Assembly: GCA_934365945.1 (NCBI GenBank)
Contig: CAKRNE010000020.1
Span: forward strand, 1 to 41,794
DNA: 41,794 bases
Source: an uncultured Agathobacter sp.
GTDB lineage: Bacteria > Bacillota > Clostridia > Lachnospirales > Lachnospiraceae
Reading direction: 5' to 3'
Each line of letters begins with the position of its first letter. Position 1 is the stretch's first letter. The position numbers and the translations under genes were made by a program. Positions 1 through 7,515 of this stretch are shown here, piece after piece. Below the pieces are notes generated by a model. It worked only from the letters and a program-made list of their open reading frames with translations, ran no database searches and was not told the origin of the DNA.

Positions 1-251
1 GCCTATTTAGCATGCCTTGAAATCGAGAAAATTTCGATAAGTTGCATTAATTATAGCAGAAAACGAGAGATTTAGTCCAAAAATTTCTCGTTAAATCAGC
101 AAAATTTAAATCACGATGGAATTTACTCTTGCACTGGAATTTACTCTTGCACTGGAATTTACTTTTTCAAGTCAGTACTTTGAAATTTTCCGGTTACTAT
201 ATCTTTATATTTCACGTTTTCTCTTTTCTTCTCCCAATCTAATTTTTCTTT
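1..251. other. Left-edge non-coding stretch
   Basis: A+T-rich DNA downstream of the lemA stop codon with no supported gene. It contains a 7-bp inverted repeat (62-68 with 86-92) that lacks a following T-tract, so it is not called a terminator. It also contains the short tandem repeat at 117-163 listed separately. Confidence 0.6.
117..163. repeat. 18-bp tandem repeat, about 2.6 copies
   Basis: Two identical 18-bp units, TGGAATTTACTCTTGCAC, occupy 117-134 and 135-152, followed by an 11-bp partial third copy. The array lies in non-coding DNA. The 18-bp period recurs at three other places in the window with unrelated sequences. Confidence 0.85.
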
Positions 252-818
252 CTAGAACTGAAATGTATTCGCTTCTATCTTAACACTCTTCTTTTCTTCC
301 GGTGTTGCCTCTAACAAATCAAATTTCTTAAAGCCAAATATTCCGGCAAAAACAGACTTTGGAAACATCATAATCTGTGTATTATACTTCATTACGGTAT
401 CATTGTAGAACTGACGTGCTTTTACAATCTTATCCTCTGTATCAGCCAATTCTTCATGTAACTTCATAAAGTTAGTATTTGCTTTTAATTCCGGATAATT
501 CTCACTATGTACTAAAATTTGATTTAATTCTCTACCGAGGGCATTACTTGCCTGATAGGATTCGCTTGCGCTAGAAGCATTCAACACTTTACTTCTAAGT
601 TCTGTTACCCTTTCCAATGTGGCTTTTTCGTAATTTGCGTATCCCTTGGTTGTTTCAATCAGGTTGGGAATCAAATCTGCTCTTCTCTTTAACTGAACCT
701 CTACTTGTGCTCCCTGATTTTCCACACGATTTTTCAATACCACTAATCCATTATATATTTTTATGATTATTGCCAAAATCAATACTACTACAACTGCTAT
801 TATAATTCCTGCTACCAT
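252..818 (-). CDS. lemA: LemA family membrane protein
   Basis: A 188-residue protein with one N-terminal membrane segment (about residues 2-20) followed by the conserved LemA helical body; the LKRRADLIPNLIETTKGYA stretch near residue 43 and the MKYNTQIMMFPKSVFAGIFG stretch near residue 144 are family hallmarks. LemA proteins are anchored in the membrane with the helical domain outside or facing the envelope; their biochemical role is not established. Its ATG overlaps the last codons of the upstream DUF2207-like gene (7-bp overlap) and an AAGGAG ribosome site lies 9 nt upstream, so the two are probably translationally coupled. LemA next to a DUF2207-type protein is a common pairing. Length is normal for the family. 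Confidence 0.93.
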   Translation of the reverse strand: MVAGIIIAVVVVLILAIIIKIYNGLVVLKNRVENQGAQVEVQLKRRADLIPNLIETTKGYANYEKATLERVTELRSKVLNASSASESYQASNALGRELNQILVHSENYPELKANTNFMKLHEELADTEDKIVKARQFYNDTVMKYNTQIMMFPKSVFAGIFGFKKFDLLEATPEEKKSVKIEANTFQF

Positions 819-1888
819 TTCTCATTTCTCCTTTTCATAATCTCTTTTACAATTTGCTGGTTTTCTTCTAAAACTACTGCATAAACCAAATAATCATCCC
901 ATAAGACTACCTGTTCTTTGTGTGCCTCACTTAAATTTGAAAAATCGTGAATAAAGTTCTTCATACCGTAAATACATTCTGCCATTTCATTTCCTGCATC
1001 CGTTCTCGTCCAAATTTTTCTTTTGAACATCGTAGCAATTCCACCAACTATTGCTAATAACGGTGAAATAATTGTCAATATAAAAAGAACCAGCGCAAGA
1101 ATCATCTCAGCAATCACAGGATATACCTGTGGATATTTACCTAAATACTCCAATTGTTGTCCAAAGCTCATATCATCCGATGCTGCTTCCAATATGGCTT
1201 CCAATTCTCCCGTATTGGCATTTGCATGAAATGTCACTACCAAAAATAAAATGAATAGAAGAATCGGCATCAGACAACCTCCGCCACATCCACATCCTGT
1301 TTGCTTTTTGCCAAGTCCTCGTTTTCCCCTTGACAATGGATTTTTTAAGTAGCCTTCTTCCTCTGCTTCTTTTTCTACAAGTTTTCGCCACTCTCGATCA
1401 TTTTCCATATTGAATGTATGATTTACCAAACCTTCTATCAGATACTTATCACTTTCTCTTAAATCAGCATTCTGATAATCTCCTGCTTCGTAGTTATTTC
1501 CTTCTACTTTTAAAATACCCATTTCCTCGTATTTTAAAATAGAGGCTGCTACATCCTTTCTCTGCTCTATTTCAAGGTCAGATATAATACTGATCATGGC
1601 AGGAGATAATCCTGTCAGTTTATCACGATAGTAGTCAAAATCTTCAATGGGAATAAAACTGTTATTTTTTATCACCTGTTTTTTCATCTTACGGAAAAAT
1701 ACTTTTAAAATTGCGAATGGAATTATGGATTCCAAAAATGCGATAAATGCCAAAAAGCATATCAGCCCTATAATCACAACAAGAGAATGTTCTGCCTCTA
1801 ATATCTCCGTGATTTTGCTTCTACTTTTCCATGCACTTAATAGGAAAAAAATACCGGAACTAACCATATGGCATGCTCTAACCTGCAT
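812..1888 (-). CDS. DUF2207-like membrane protein, probably missing its N-terminal ectodomain
   Basis: A 358-residue protein with hydrophobic segments near residues 35-55, 205-222 and 258-285, a glycine/cysteine-rich patch (CGCGGGC) before the second segment, and a C-terminal block rich in conserved residues (IWTRTDAGNEMAE, then EQVVLWDDYLVYAVVLEEN) characteristic of the cytoplasmic end of DUF2207 proteins. Full family members usually run to about 550-600 residues and begin with a signal peptide and a large extracellular domain, both absent here. The N-terminus (MQVRACHMVSS) does not look natural and no good ribosome site precedes either ATG (1888 or 1867). I therefore infer loss of the 5' half by deletion, with the membrane/C-terminal part still open and coupled to lemA. 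A naturally short family member is the alternative. Confidence 0.7.
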   Translation of the reverse strand: MQVRACHMVSSGIFFLLSAWKSRSKITEILEAEHSLVVIIGLICFLAFIAFLESIIPFAILKVFFRKMKKQVIKNNSFIPIEDFDYYRDKLTGLSPAMISIISDLEIEQRKDVAASILKYEEMGILKVEGNNYEAGDYQNADLRESDKYLIEGLVNHTFNMENDREWRKLVEKEAEEEGYLKNPLSRGKRGLGKKQTGCGCGGGCLMPILLFILFLVVTFHANANTGELEAILEAASDDMSFGQQLEYLGKYPQVYPVIAEMILALVLFILTIISPLLAIVGGIATMFKRKIWTRTDAGNEMAECIYGMKNFIHDFSNLSEAHKEQVVLWDDYLVYAVVLEENQQIVKEIMKRRNEKW

Positions 1889-2012
1889 ATCCGGTTCAGA
1901 CTTTCATTTCGAAATACTTTCTTTTTCACACTCTTCCCTCTTTTCTTTTATTATTTTACACCTATAAAAAATATCATATTACTTTCTTTTTGTAAACCTC
2001 ATTAACGGAGTG

Positions 2013-2053
2013 TTTTTTATACAATAGGACGCAATTTCCTATTGCATAAAAAA
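2013..2053. repeat. Long imperfect inverted repeat
   Basis: Arms 2013-2028 and 2038-2053 pair over 16 positions with a single mismatch, around a 9-nt loop. The A run follows rather than precedes the hairpin on both strands, so it is not a standard Rho-independent terminator. The inner part (GGACGCAAT, short loop, ATTGC) resembles the hairpin found between the 23S rRNA and tRNA-Trp at the other end of the window. Confidence 0.7.
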
Positions 2054-2067
2054 TGAATGTATCAGAT

Positions 2068-2259
2068 TCATAGCACATTATCCCTTCCCATAGCCTCTGC
2101 CAATTCTGACATAAATGCTTTTTTTCTCGGTCTGCTGATTTGTAATTCTTCACCGCCCATGAGCATAAGAGTATAGCCATTCACTCCGATTATATGTCTC
2201 TGATTTACGAGATAGCATTTATTACATCGCAAAAAGCCTAAATTATCATCAAATATTAT
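2068..2259 (-). pseudogene. Remnant of a LytTR-domain transcription regulator (C-terminal end)
   Basis: Read on the minus strand from 2259, an open frame of about 63 codons runs to a TGA at 2068-2070 and matches the second half of a LytTR DNA-binding domain: FLRCNKCYLVNQRHIIGVNG, then a short turn (LMLMGGEEL), then QISRPRKKAFMSELAE. These are the CYLVN, NGY and SRxxKK features of AgrA/ComE-type regulators. There is no start codon with a ribosome site, and the first half of the domain plus any receiver domain is missing; the frame begins exactly where the YczE-like gene stops. It is therefore a 5'-truncated fragment with no obvious way to be expressed. Confidence 0.7.
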
Positions 2260-2645
2260 ATCTCCACTCCCGCGGCTTTTATCATCTTCTCCCTGAAAAA
2301 ATGATTAAATACAGCAATTACTCTTTCGACTCCGATCATAGAGCAGATCGTTCCGATACCTATTCCAACGAGATGCCCTGTAAAGATAAGACCAATACAG
2401 CAGGTAAACAATACATTACATATATCAAAGCAGTTTTTCGTGATACCAACACCCTTGTGTACAAAATCAGCTATCGCCTGTACGATGCCATCTCCCGGAT
2501 TTGGAATGATCCTCATGTTAAGTGACATTGCCGCACCAATTCCTGTAAGCACAAGTGCCGCCTTTGTGTTTAGTATTATTCCAAGGGCAAGAACGAGTAA
2601 TCCTGCCACGTATATGATGATACGGTTTATCATCTTTTTGTTCAT
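2256..2645 (-). CDS. YczE/DUF6198-like membrane protein, internally shortened
   Basis: A 129-residue hydrophobic protein. The first 31 residues (to about NTKAAL) match the opening helix of YczE-type membrane proteins, and the rest, starting at VLTGIGAAMSL and including IPNPGDGIVQAIADF and KNCFDICNVLF, matches their C-terminal half. Family members are usually about 210-240 residues with about five helices; here roughly 80-90 residues between those two blocks are missing while the reading frame is kept. That is best explained by an in-frame internal deletion, so function is doubtful. The stop codon abuts the LytTR remnant. Annotation as a membrane protein of unknown function or as a pseudogene are both defensible. 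Confidence 0.6.
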   Translation of the reverse strand: MNKKMINRIIIYVAGLLVLALGIILNTKAALVLTGIGAAMSLNMRIIPNPGDGIVQAIADFVHKGVGITKNCFDICNVLFTCCIGLIFTGHLVGIGIGTICSMIGVERVIAVFNHFFREKMIKAAGVEI

Positions 2646-2718
2646 TTGTTATCGCCTCTTTTTTATTTTTCCCATTAATTATATGATTAAATGATCAACC
2701 TGCAACATAAATTCATAC

Positions 2719-3027
2719 TTACGTGCAATTGATATTGCTAAATGGGATAACATCCGGCTGATTTCTCTGCATGCTGTGTTCTCCAATGAATTTCTCCATC
2801 CATACCATATCATACCAGCGTCCAAACTTGTATCCGCACTGATGGAATGTTCCAACCATATGATACCCAAGTTTCTCATGAAAATACACACTGTCCTTTG
2901 TCAGGTATTCATCATCTATCTGAGGATAGCCTATACATGCATTGACATTTAATATTCCCTGTTTCTTAAGTATTTCCTCTAGCCTGTCGTAAAGCAGTCT
3001 GCCTATGCCTTTTCGCTTCTGTATCAT
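2719..3027 (-). pseudogene. GNAT acetyltransferase, 5'-truncated (phosphinothricin/PAT-like)
   Basis: 102 codons matching the C-terminal part of a GNAT N-acetyltransferase of the phosphinothricin-acetyltransferase type: the acetyl-CoA loop (RKGIGRLLYDRLEEILKKQG), the YFHEKLGYHMVGTFHQCGYK block and the FGRWYDMVWMEK block. Full enzymes are about 170-185 residues, so the N-terminal 70-80 residues, including the substrate-binding strands, are missing. An in-frame stop lies four codons before the first ATG and no ribosome site is present. Without the N-terminal half the acetyl-CoA fold cannot form completely, so this is most likely an inactive remnant. Confidence 0.8.
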
Positions 3028-3092
3028 ATCTACATATTAAATATAAATAGAGTTGCTTTGAACATAGGCTGTACAGCTTACTAAAGACCAAT

Positions 3093-3293
3093 CTACATAT
3101 CAATGTATCCCGGATCTTCCGGCATGATAATTGCTGCTATAATGTATGCGATAAGTCCACTTCCACCTGCTAAGGTAAATATAACCCACGCAAGACGGAT
3201 AACTGTCGGATCTACGTCAAAATAGTTGGCAATGCCTCCACATACTCCACAAACTTTTTTGTCTTTATCACTTTTATATAATCTTTTTTTCAT
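3093..3293 (-). CDS. PspC domain membrane protein
   Basis: A 66-residue protein consisting of one PspC domain: KKLxxS-type start (KKRLYKSDKDKKVCGVCGGI), then ANYFDVDPTVIRLAWVIFTL and a single hydrophobic hairpin ending in MPEDP. PspC proteins are small inner-membrane proteins linked to envelope-stress signalling in other bacteria, but isolated copies like this have no assigned role. A strong AAAGGAGA ribosome site precedes the ATG. It starts 26 bp after the end of the toxin gene and could be transcribed with it. Length is typical for stand-alone PspC proteins. Confidence 0.9.
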   Translation of the reverse strand: MKKRLYKSDKDKKVCGVCGGIANYFDVDPTVIRLAWVIFTLAGGSGLIAYIIAAIIMPEDPGYIDM

Positions 3294-3319
3294 GGTTGTT
3301 GTCTCCTTTTAAATATATG

Positions 3320-3640
3320 TTATTCGCCCCAATAATCTATACTTTCATCTGTTCTCAGTTTTATTCCGAACATCTTCCACATAAAATCCTCTTTTTCATT
3401 ATATATATCAGTTATAAAAATGCATTCCTGCTCAATTCTATAAAATATATAGTTGTGTTCTATGTGCAAAAAATAGTATCTGCTTGATATTCCTAACATT
3501 CTTTCAACTGACGGACATTTCAGCGGATTAAATTTTAAATCACTAATAGCATTTACAATAATACCTACTTTATCTGATCCTATTGTTTTCTTCATCTGTG
3601 CAAGTTTTTTTCTTGCTGCAGGTGAATATTTTATTATCAA
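3320..3640 (-). CDS. RelE/ParE-type toxin of a toxin-antitoxin pair
   Basis: A 106-residue basic protein with the RelE/ParE layout: N-terminal IIKYSPAARKKLAQMKK helix, a middle beta section with the RYYFLHIEHNYIFYRI strands, and a C-terminal tail. RelE-type toxins cleave ribosome-bound mRNA and ParE-type toxins poison gyrase; the sequence alone does not decide between them. The gene begins 4 bp after the stop of the upstream antitoxin gene, the usual antitoxin-first order. The C-terminal extension (KMFGIKLRTDESIDYWGE) is a little longer than in minimal RelE proteins. Both frames are open, so the module appears intact. Confidence 0.87.
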   Translation of the reverse strand: MIIKYSPAARKKLAQMKKTIGSDKVGIIVNAISDLKFNPLKCPSVERMLGISSRYYFLHIEHNYIFYRIEQECIFITDIYNEKEDFMWKMFGIKLRTDESIDYWGE

Positions 3641-3644
3641 TTTT

Positions 3645-3899
3645 CTATACCCCCAATTCTTTTTTCAAATCTTCTTCGCTAATCCAGCCTTCTCTCTCAG
3701 CTTCAGCTTCTGCTTCCTGTAACTTTTTATGCAAAGTATATATTGCTTTTAACCGGTCTAGCTCGTCTATTTCCTCCATAGTTAAAATTCCATATTCTCC
3801 CCTGCCATTTCTGGTCAAATATACTCTGCTGGATATATCGACTTCTTTTAATACATCCGTGTAATTTCTTAAATCTGATATTGGTTTAATATTTGGCAT
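3645..3899 (-). CDS. PHD/YefM-like antitoxin
   Basis: An 84-residue acidic protein starting IKPISDLRNYTDVLKEV, the typical PHD/YefM DNA-binding N-terminus, followed by YLTRNGRGEYGILTMEE and a charged, probably disordered C-terminal helix (QEAEAEAEREGW) of the kind that wraps the toxin. It would neutralise the adjacent RelE/ParE-type toxin and repress the shared promoter. An AAAGGAG ribosome site precedes the ATG and a good promoter lies at 3920-3948. Both genes appear intact, in contrast to the decayed genes just downstream. Confidence 0.88.
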   Translation of the reverse strand: MPNIKPISDLRNYTDVLKEVDISSRVYLTRNGRGEYGILTMEEIDELDRLKAIYTLHKKLQEAEAEAEREGWISEEDLKKELGV

Positions 3900-3919
3900 A
3901 AAATCATCTCCTTTTCTAT

Positions 3920-3948
3920 ATAATACTATTACCGCTAAATATAAGCAA
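3920..3948 (-). promoter_or_regulatory. Promoter of the toxin-antitoxin operon
   Basis: On the minus strand TTGCTT (3943-3948) is separated by 17 nt from TATTAT (3920-3925), giving a normal housekeeping-sigma layout about 15-20 nt before the likely 5' end of the antitoxin message. No clear antitoxin operator palindrome was identified. Confidence 0.6.
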
Positions 3949-4354
3949 GTATATTCGCATGTTAATTCGCCATATATTGCTACAGCCGCAGATATGCTCC
4001 TTGCTCATATCCGGACTGTGGTGTTATTCTACCTACATCGTAGACACGGCTGGTTTACACCAGCCTCCGTATATTCGCAATCCGCACTTAGGTGCTCCTT
4101 GCTCATATCCGGACATTCGTCAAATAAAAAATCAGAGGCAAGCGAGCTTGTGGTGTTATTCTACTTACATCGTAGACACGGCTGGTTTACACCAGCCTCC
4201 GTATATTCGCAATCCGCACTTAGGTGCTTCTTGCTCATATCCGGACAGTGGCGTTATTTTACTTACATCGTAGACACGGCTGGTTTACACCAGCCTCCGT
4301 ATATTCGCAATCCGCACTTGCGTGCTCCTTGCTCATATCCGGACATTCGTCAAA
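3949..4354. repeat. Array of 98-bp hairpin-rich repeats (three full copies plus a degenerate half copy)
   Basis: Full copies lie at 4017-4114, 4149-4246 and 4247-4344, each 98 bp and nearly identical. A divergent partial copy sharing the CTCCTTGCTCATATCCGGAC end is at about 3949-4016. Copies 1 and 3 are followed by ATTCGTCAAA plus A-rich sequence; copies 2 and 3 are directly joined. Each unit carries three small self-complementary parts: CTAC-ATC-GTAG, GGCTGG-TTTACA-CCAGCC and GCAC-TTAG-GTGC. Because 98 is not a multiple of three, overlapping plus-strand open frames here are artefacts of the repeat. No transposase or terminal inverted repeat is present. Confidence 0.9.
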
Positions 4355-4357
4355 AAG

Positions 4358-4393
4358 AAAACCCGTGGTTCACACGAGTGTGACCACGGGTTT
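4358..4393 (-). terminator. Rho-independent terminator after groEL
   Basis: A strong hairpin with arms 4358-4375 and 4378-4393 (one bulged base; core ACCCGTGG / CCACGGGT) lies just after the groEL stop. T-rich stretches flank both sides, TTTTCTTTTT on the minus strand and TTTCTTTTTT on the plus strand, so it may work in both directions and insulate the repeat array. Confidence 0.9.
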
Positions 4394-4415
4394 CTTTTTT
4401 CCTCATTGTCTACGA

Positions 4416-6044
<1,629 letters not shown>

Positions 6045-6145
6045 TTATACGACCTTTCTATATATATTGATATTTAAATTCAAGCTGTAAACTGCTATGA
6101 CCGGATATGTAAAAACGTACCGGATATTTAGCTTCTATCTGTAAA

Positions 6146-6430
6146 TTACTCTACTACTGCAAGAATATCGTTCTGTCTTACGATGATGTACTCTTCTCCG
6201 TCGAGCTTAACCTCTGTACCTGCGTATTTAGAATAAATAACCTTCTGTCCGACTGTTACCTGCATCTTAACTTCCTTGCCGTCAACCATTCCGCCAGGTC
6301 CTACTGCTATAACCTCAGCCTCCTGTGGCTTCTCCTGTGCCGAACTTGTAAGGATTATTCCCGATTTTGTTGTCTCCTCTGCTTCTAACTGCTTTAATAC
6401 TACTCTGTCTGATAATGGAACTAATTTCAT
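6146..6430 (-). CDS. groES: Co-chaperonin GroES (Hsp10)
   Basis: A 94-residue GroES starting MKLVPLSDRVVLKQLEAEE, with the mobile loop around TTKSGIILTSSAQEKPQEAEV, and GPG, YSKYAGTEVKLDGEEYIIV and DILAVVE blocks in the usual order. It caps the GroEL ring. An upstream in-frame ATG (6460) would add ten residues, but it lies inside the CIRCE element and has no ribosome site; the chosen ATG is preceded by AAAGGAGG at good spacing and gives the standard protein length. It is the first gene of the groES-groEL operon. Confidence 0.97.
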   Translation of the reverse strand: MKLVPLSDRVVLKQLEAEETTKSGIILTSSAQEKPQEAEVIAVGPGGMVDGKEVKMQVTVGQKVIYSKYAGTEVKLDGEEYIIVRQNDILAVVE

Positions 6431-6453
6431 TGTATTGCCTCCTTTTATCTCTG

Positions 6454-6480
6454 TTAGCACTCATTTCTTTTGAGTGCTAA
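6454..6480 (-). promoter_or_regulatory. CIRCE operator (HrcA binding site) of groESL
   Basis: TTAGCACTC (6454-6462), nine spacer bases, GAGTGCTAA (6472-6480): a perfect match to the CIRCE consensus. It lies in the 5' leader between promoter and groES start. HrcA bound here represses the operon until heat or unfolded protein titrates the GroEL that supports HrcA. No hrcA gene is in the window. Confidence 0.98.
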
Positions 6481-6495
6481 TTTCTTTCTGTAAAT

Positions 6496-6524
6496 AAAAT
6501 ATCACTATTGCATTTCAATGTCAA
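6496..6524 (-). promoter_or_regulatory. Sigma-A type promoter of groESL
   Basis: TTGACA (6519-6524 read on the minus strand), a 17-nt spacer, then TATTTT (6496-6501). The predicted start is about 6489, which places CIRCE within the first 40 nt of the transcript. A 10-bp inverted repeat (6497-6506 with 6526-6535) brackets the core promoter. Confidence 0.85.
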
Positions 6525-6560
6525 CAGTGATATTTCATTTTAATATTTATTTTACATTTT

Positions 6561-7346
6561 CTATATTAATCCGTAATGCTTTAACGCATTTTTCACACCA
6601 TCATCTGAAATATCCGATGTAACATATTCCGCAATTTCTTTAACCGGTGGCATTGAGTTGCCCATTGCGATTCCATGTCCTACGCTCTCAAGCATTTCAA
6701 GGTCATTCACACTGTCGCCTATCGCATAGGTTTCATCAAGTGGGATACCCAGATGCTTGCACAGCCATTTGATGCCGGTTGCCTTTGAGGTTCCCTTCGG
6801 CACAAACTCCACGACATTTTCCACATGCTCAAGTATCAGAAAATCGTCGGCAAACTCTGCCTTCACACGCTCATAATCAGTACCGTCTATCACGTCAGCT
6901 GAGAATTTATTAATTTTTATCTCGCCGTCATATCCTCTTATTATATGTGCATGCTCACCAAGTGACTCAAAAAGATAGTCCACATACGGGTCATCCTCAA
7001 AGCCCTCGTCATCTATCCAGTAGTCTGTGGAGCCCTCAAGCACTACAGGCATTTTGCACTCAGAAAGCACCCTTATGACCTTTTGAACCATATCTGCGCT
7101 CAGATCATTTTCGTATATTACTTTGCCATCCATTTCAATATAGTTGCCACATGCCGCAATTATTCCATCAAACCCCATATTTAATAGTTTCTCTGATCTC
7201 ACGCTGGCTCTGGCACGTCCTGTACAGATAAATGCCAGATGACCGTTTGCCTTGAGGGCTGCCACAGCCTCTAATGTGCTTTCGGGAATTACCATGTCAT
7301 CGTCCCATATTGTTCCGTCTATGTCAAAAAATACTGTTTTACTCAT
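6561..7346 (-). CDS. Cof-type HAD-IIB phosphatase
   Basis: A 261-residue HAD-superfamily hydrolase. Motif I is FFDIDGT (about residues 6-12, nucleophile Asp8), motif II is FICTGR near residue 39, a conserved Lys lies in the GTSKATGIKWL block near residue 190, and motif IV is AIGDSVNDLEML near residue 210. The type IIB cap between motifs II and III is of normal size. Family members dephosphorylate sugar phosphates, nucleotides or flavin mononucleotide; the substrate cannot be told here. A putative promoter is at 7388-7416 and there is no evident link to the downstream groESL operon. Confidence 0.9.
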   Translation of the reverse strand: MSKTVFFDIDGTIWDDDMVIPESTLEAVAALKANGHLAFICTGRARASVRSEKLLNMGFDGIIAACGNYIEMDGKVIYENDLSADMVQKVIRVLSECKMPVVLEGSTDYWIDDEGFEDDPYVDYLFESLGEHAHIIRGYDGEIKINKFSADVIDGTDYERVKAEFADDFLILEHVENVVEFVPKGTSKATGIKWLCKHLGIPLDETYAIGDSVNDLEMLESVGHGIAMGNSMPPVKEIAEYVTSDISDDGVKNALKHYGLI

Positions 7347-7387
7347 TTGCTGCTCCTAATATCTTCATTATCATGTCAAACACTGCT

Positions 7388-7416
7388 ATCTTATCATCTT
7401 ATAAATCAAATTTCAA
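7388..7416 (-). promoter_or_regulatory. Putative promoter of the HAD-IIB gene
   Basis: TTGAAA (7411-7416, minus strand), a 17-nt spacer and TAAGAT (7388-7393), about 40 nt before the ATG. The -10 match is only moderate. Confidence 0.45.
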
Positions 7417-7433
7417 TCTGTTTATCTACAGCA

Positions 7434-7462
7434 AAAATCCCGGTGCAATGCACCGGGATTTT
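7434..7462 (-). terminator. Rho-independent terminator of gltB-gltD
   Basis: Near-perfect hairpin with arms 7434-7447 and 7449-7462 (core ATCCCGGTGCA / TGCACCGGGAT) and a T-run beyond it on the minus strand. It separates the glutamate synthase operon from the HAD gene. Confidence 0.92.
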
Positions 7463-7515
7463 GATATAAAATGTATGAAATAAAATTTATTAAGGAGAAT
7501 TGCAATAATAATTTG

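Noticed and set aside
2013..2053. Rho-independent terminator
   Set aside because: The hairpin is good, but on both strands it is followed by A residues, not T.
3949..4354. CRISPR array
   Set aside because: Units are 98 bp, directly joined or separated by one 34-bp spacer, with several internal hairpins and no cas genes.
6431..6460. Longer GroES starting at the ATG at 6460
   Set aside because: The extension would be encoded within CIRCE, lacks a ribosome site and is not part of the GroES fold.
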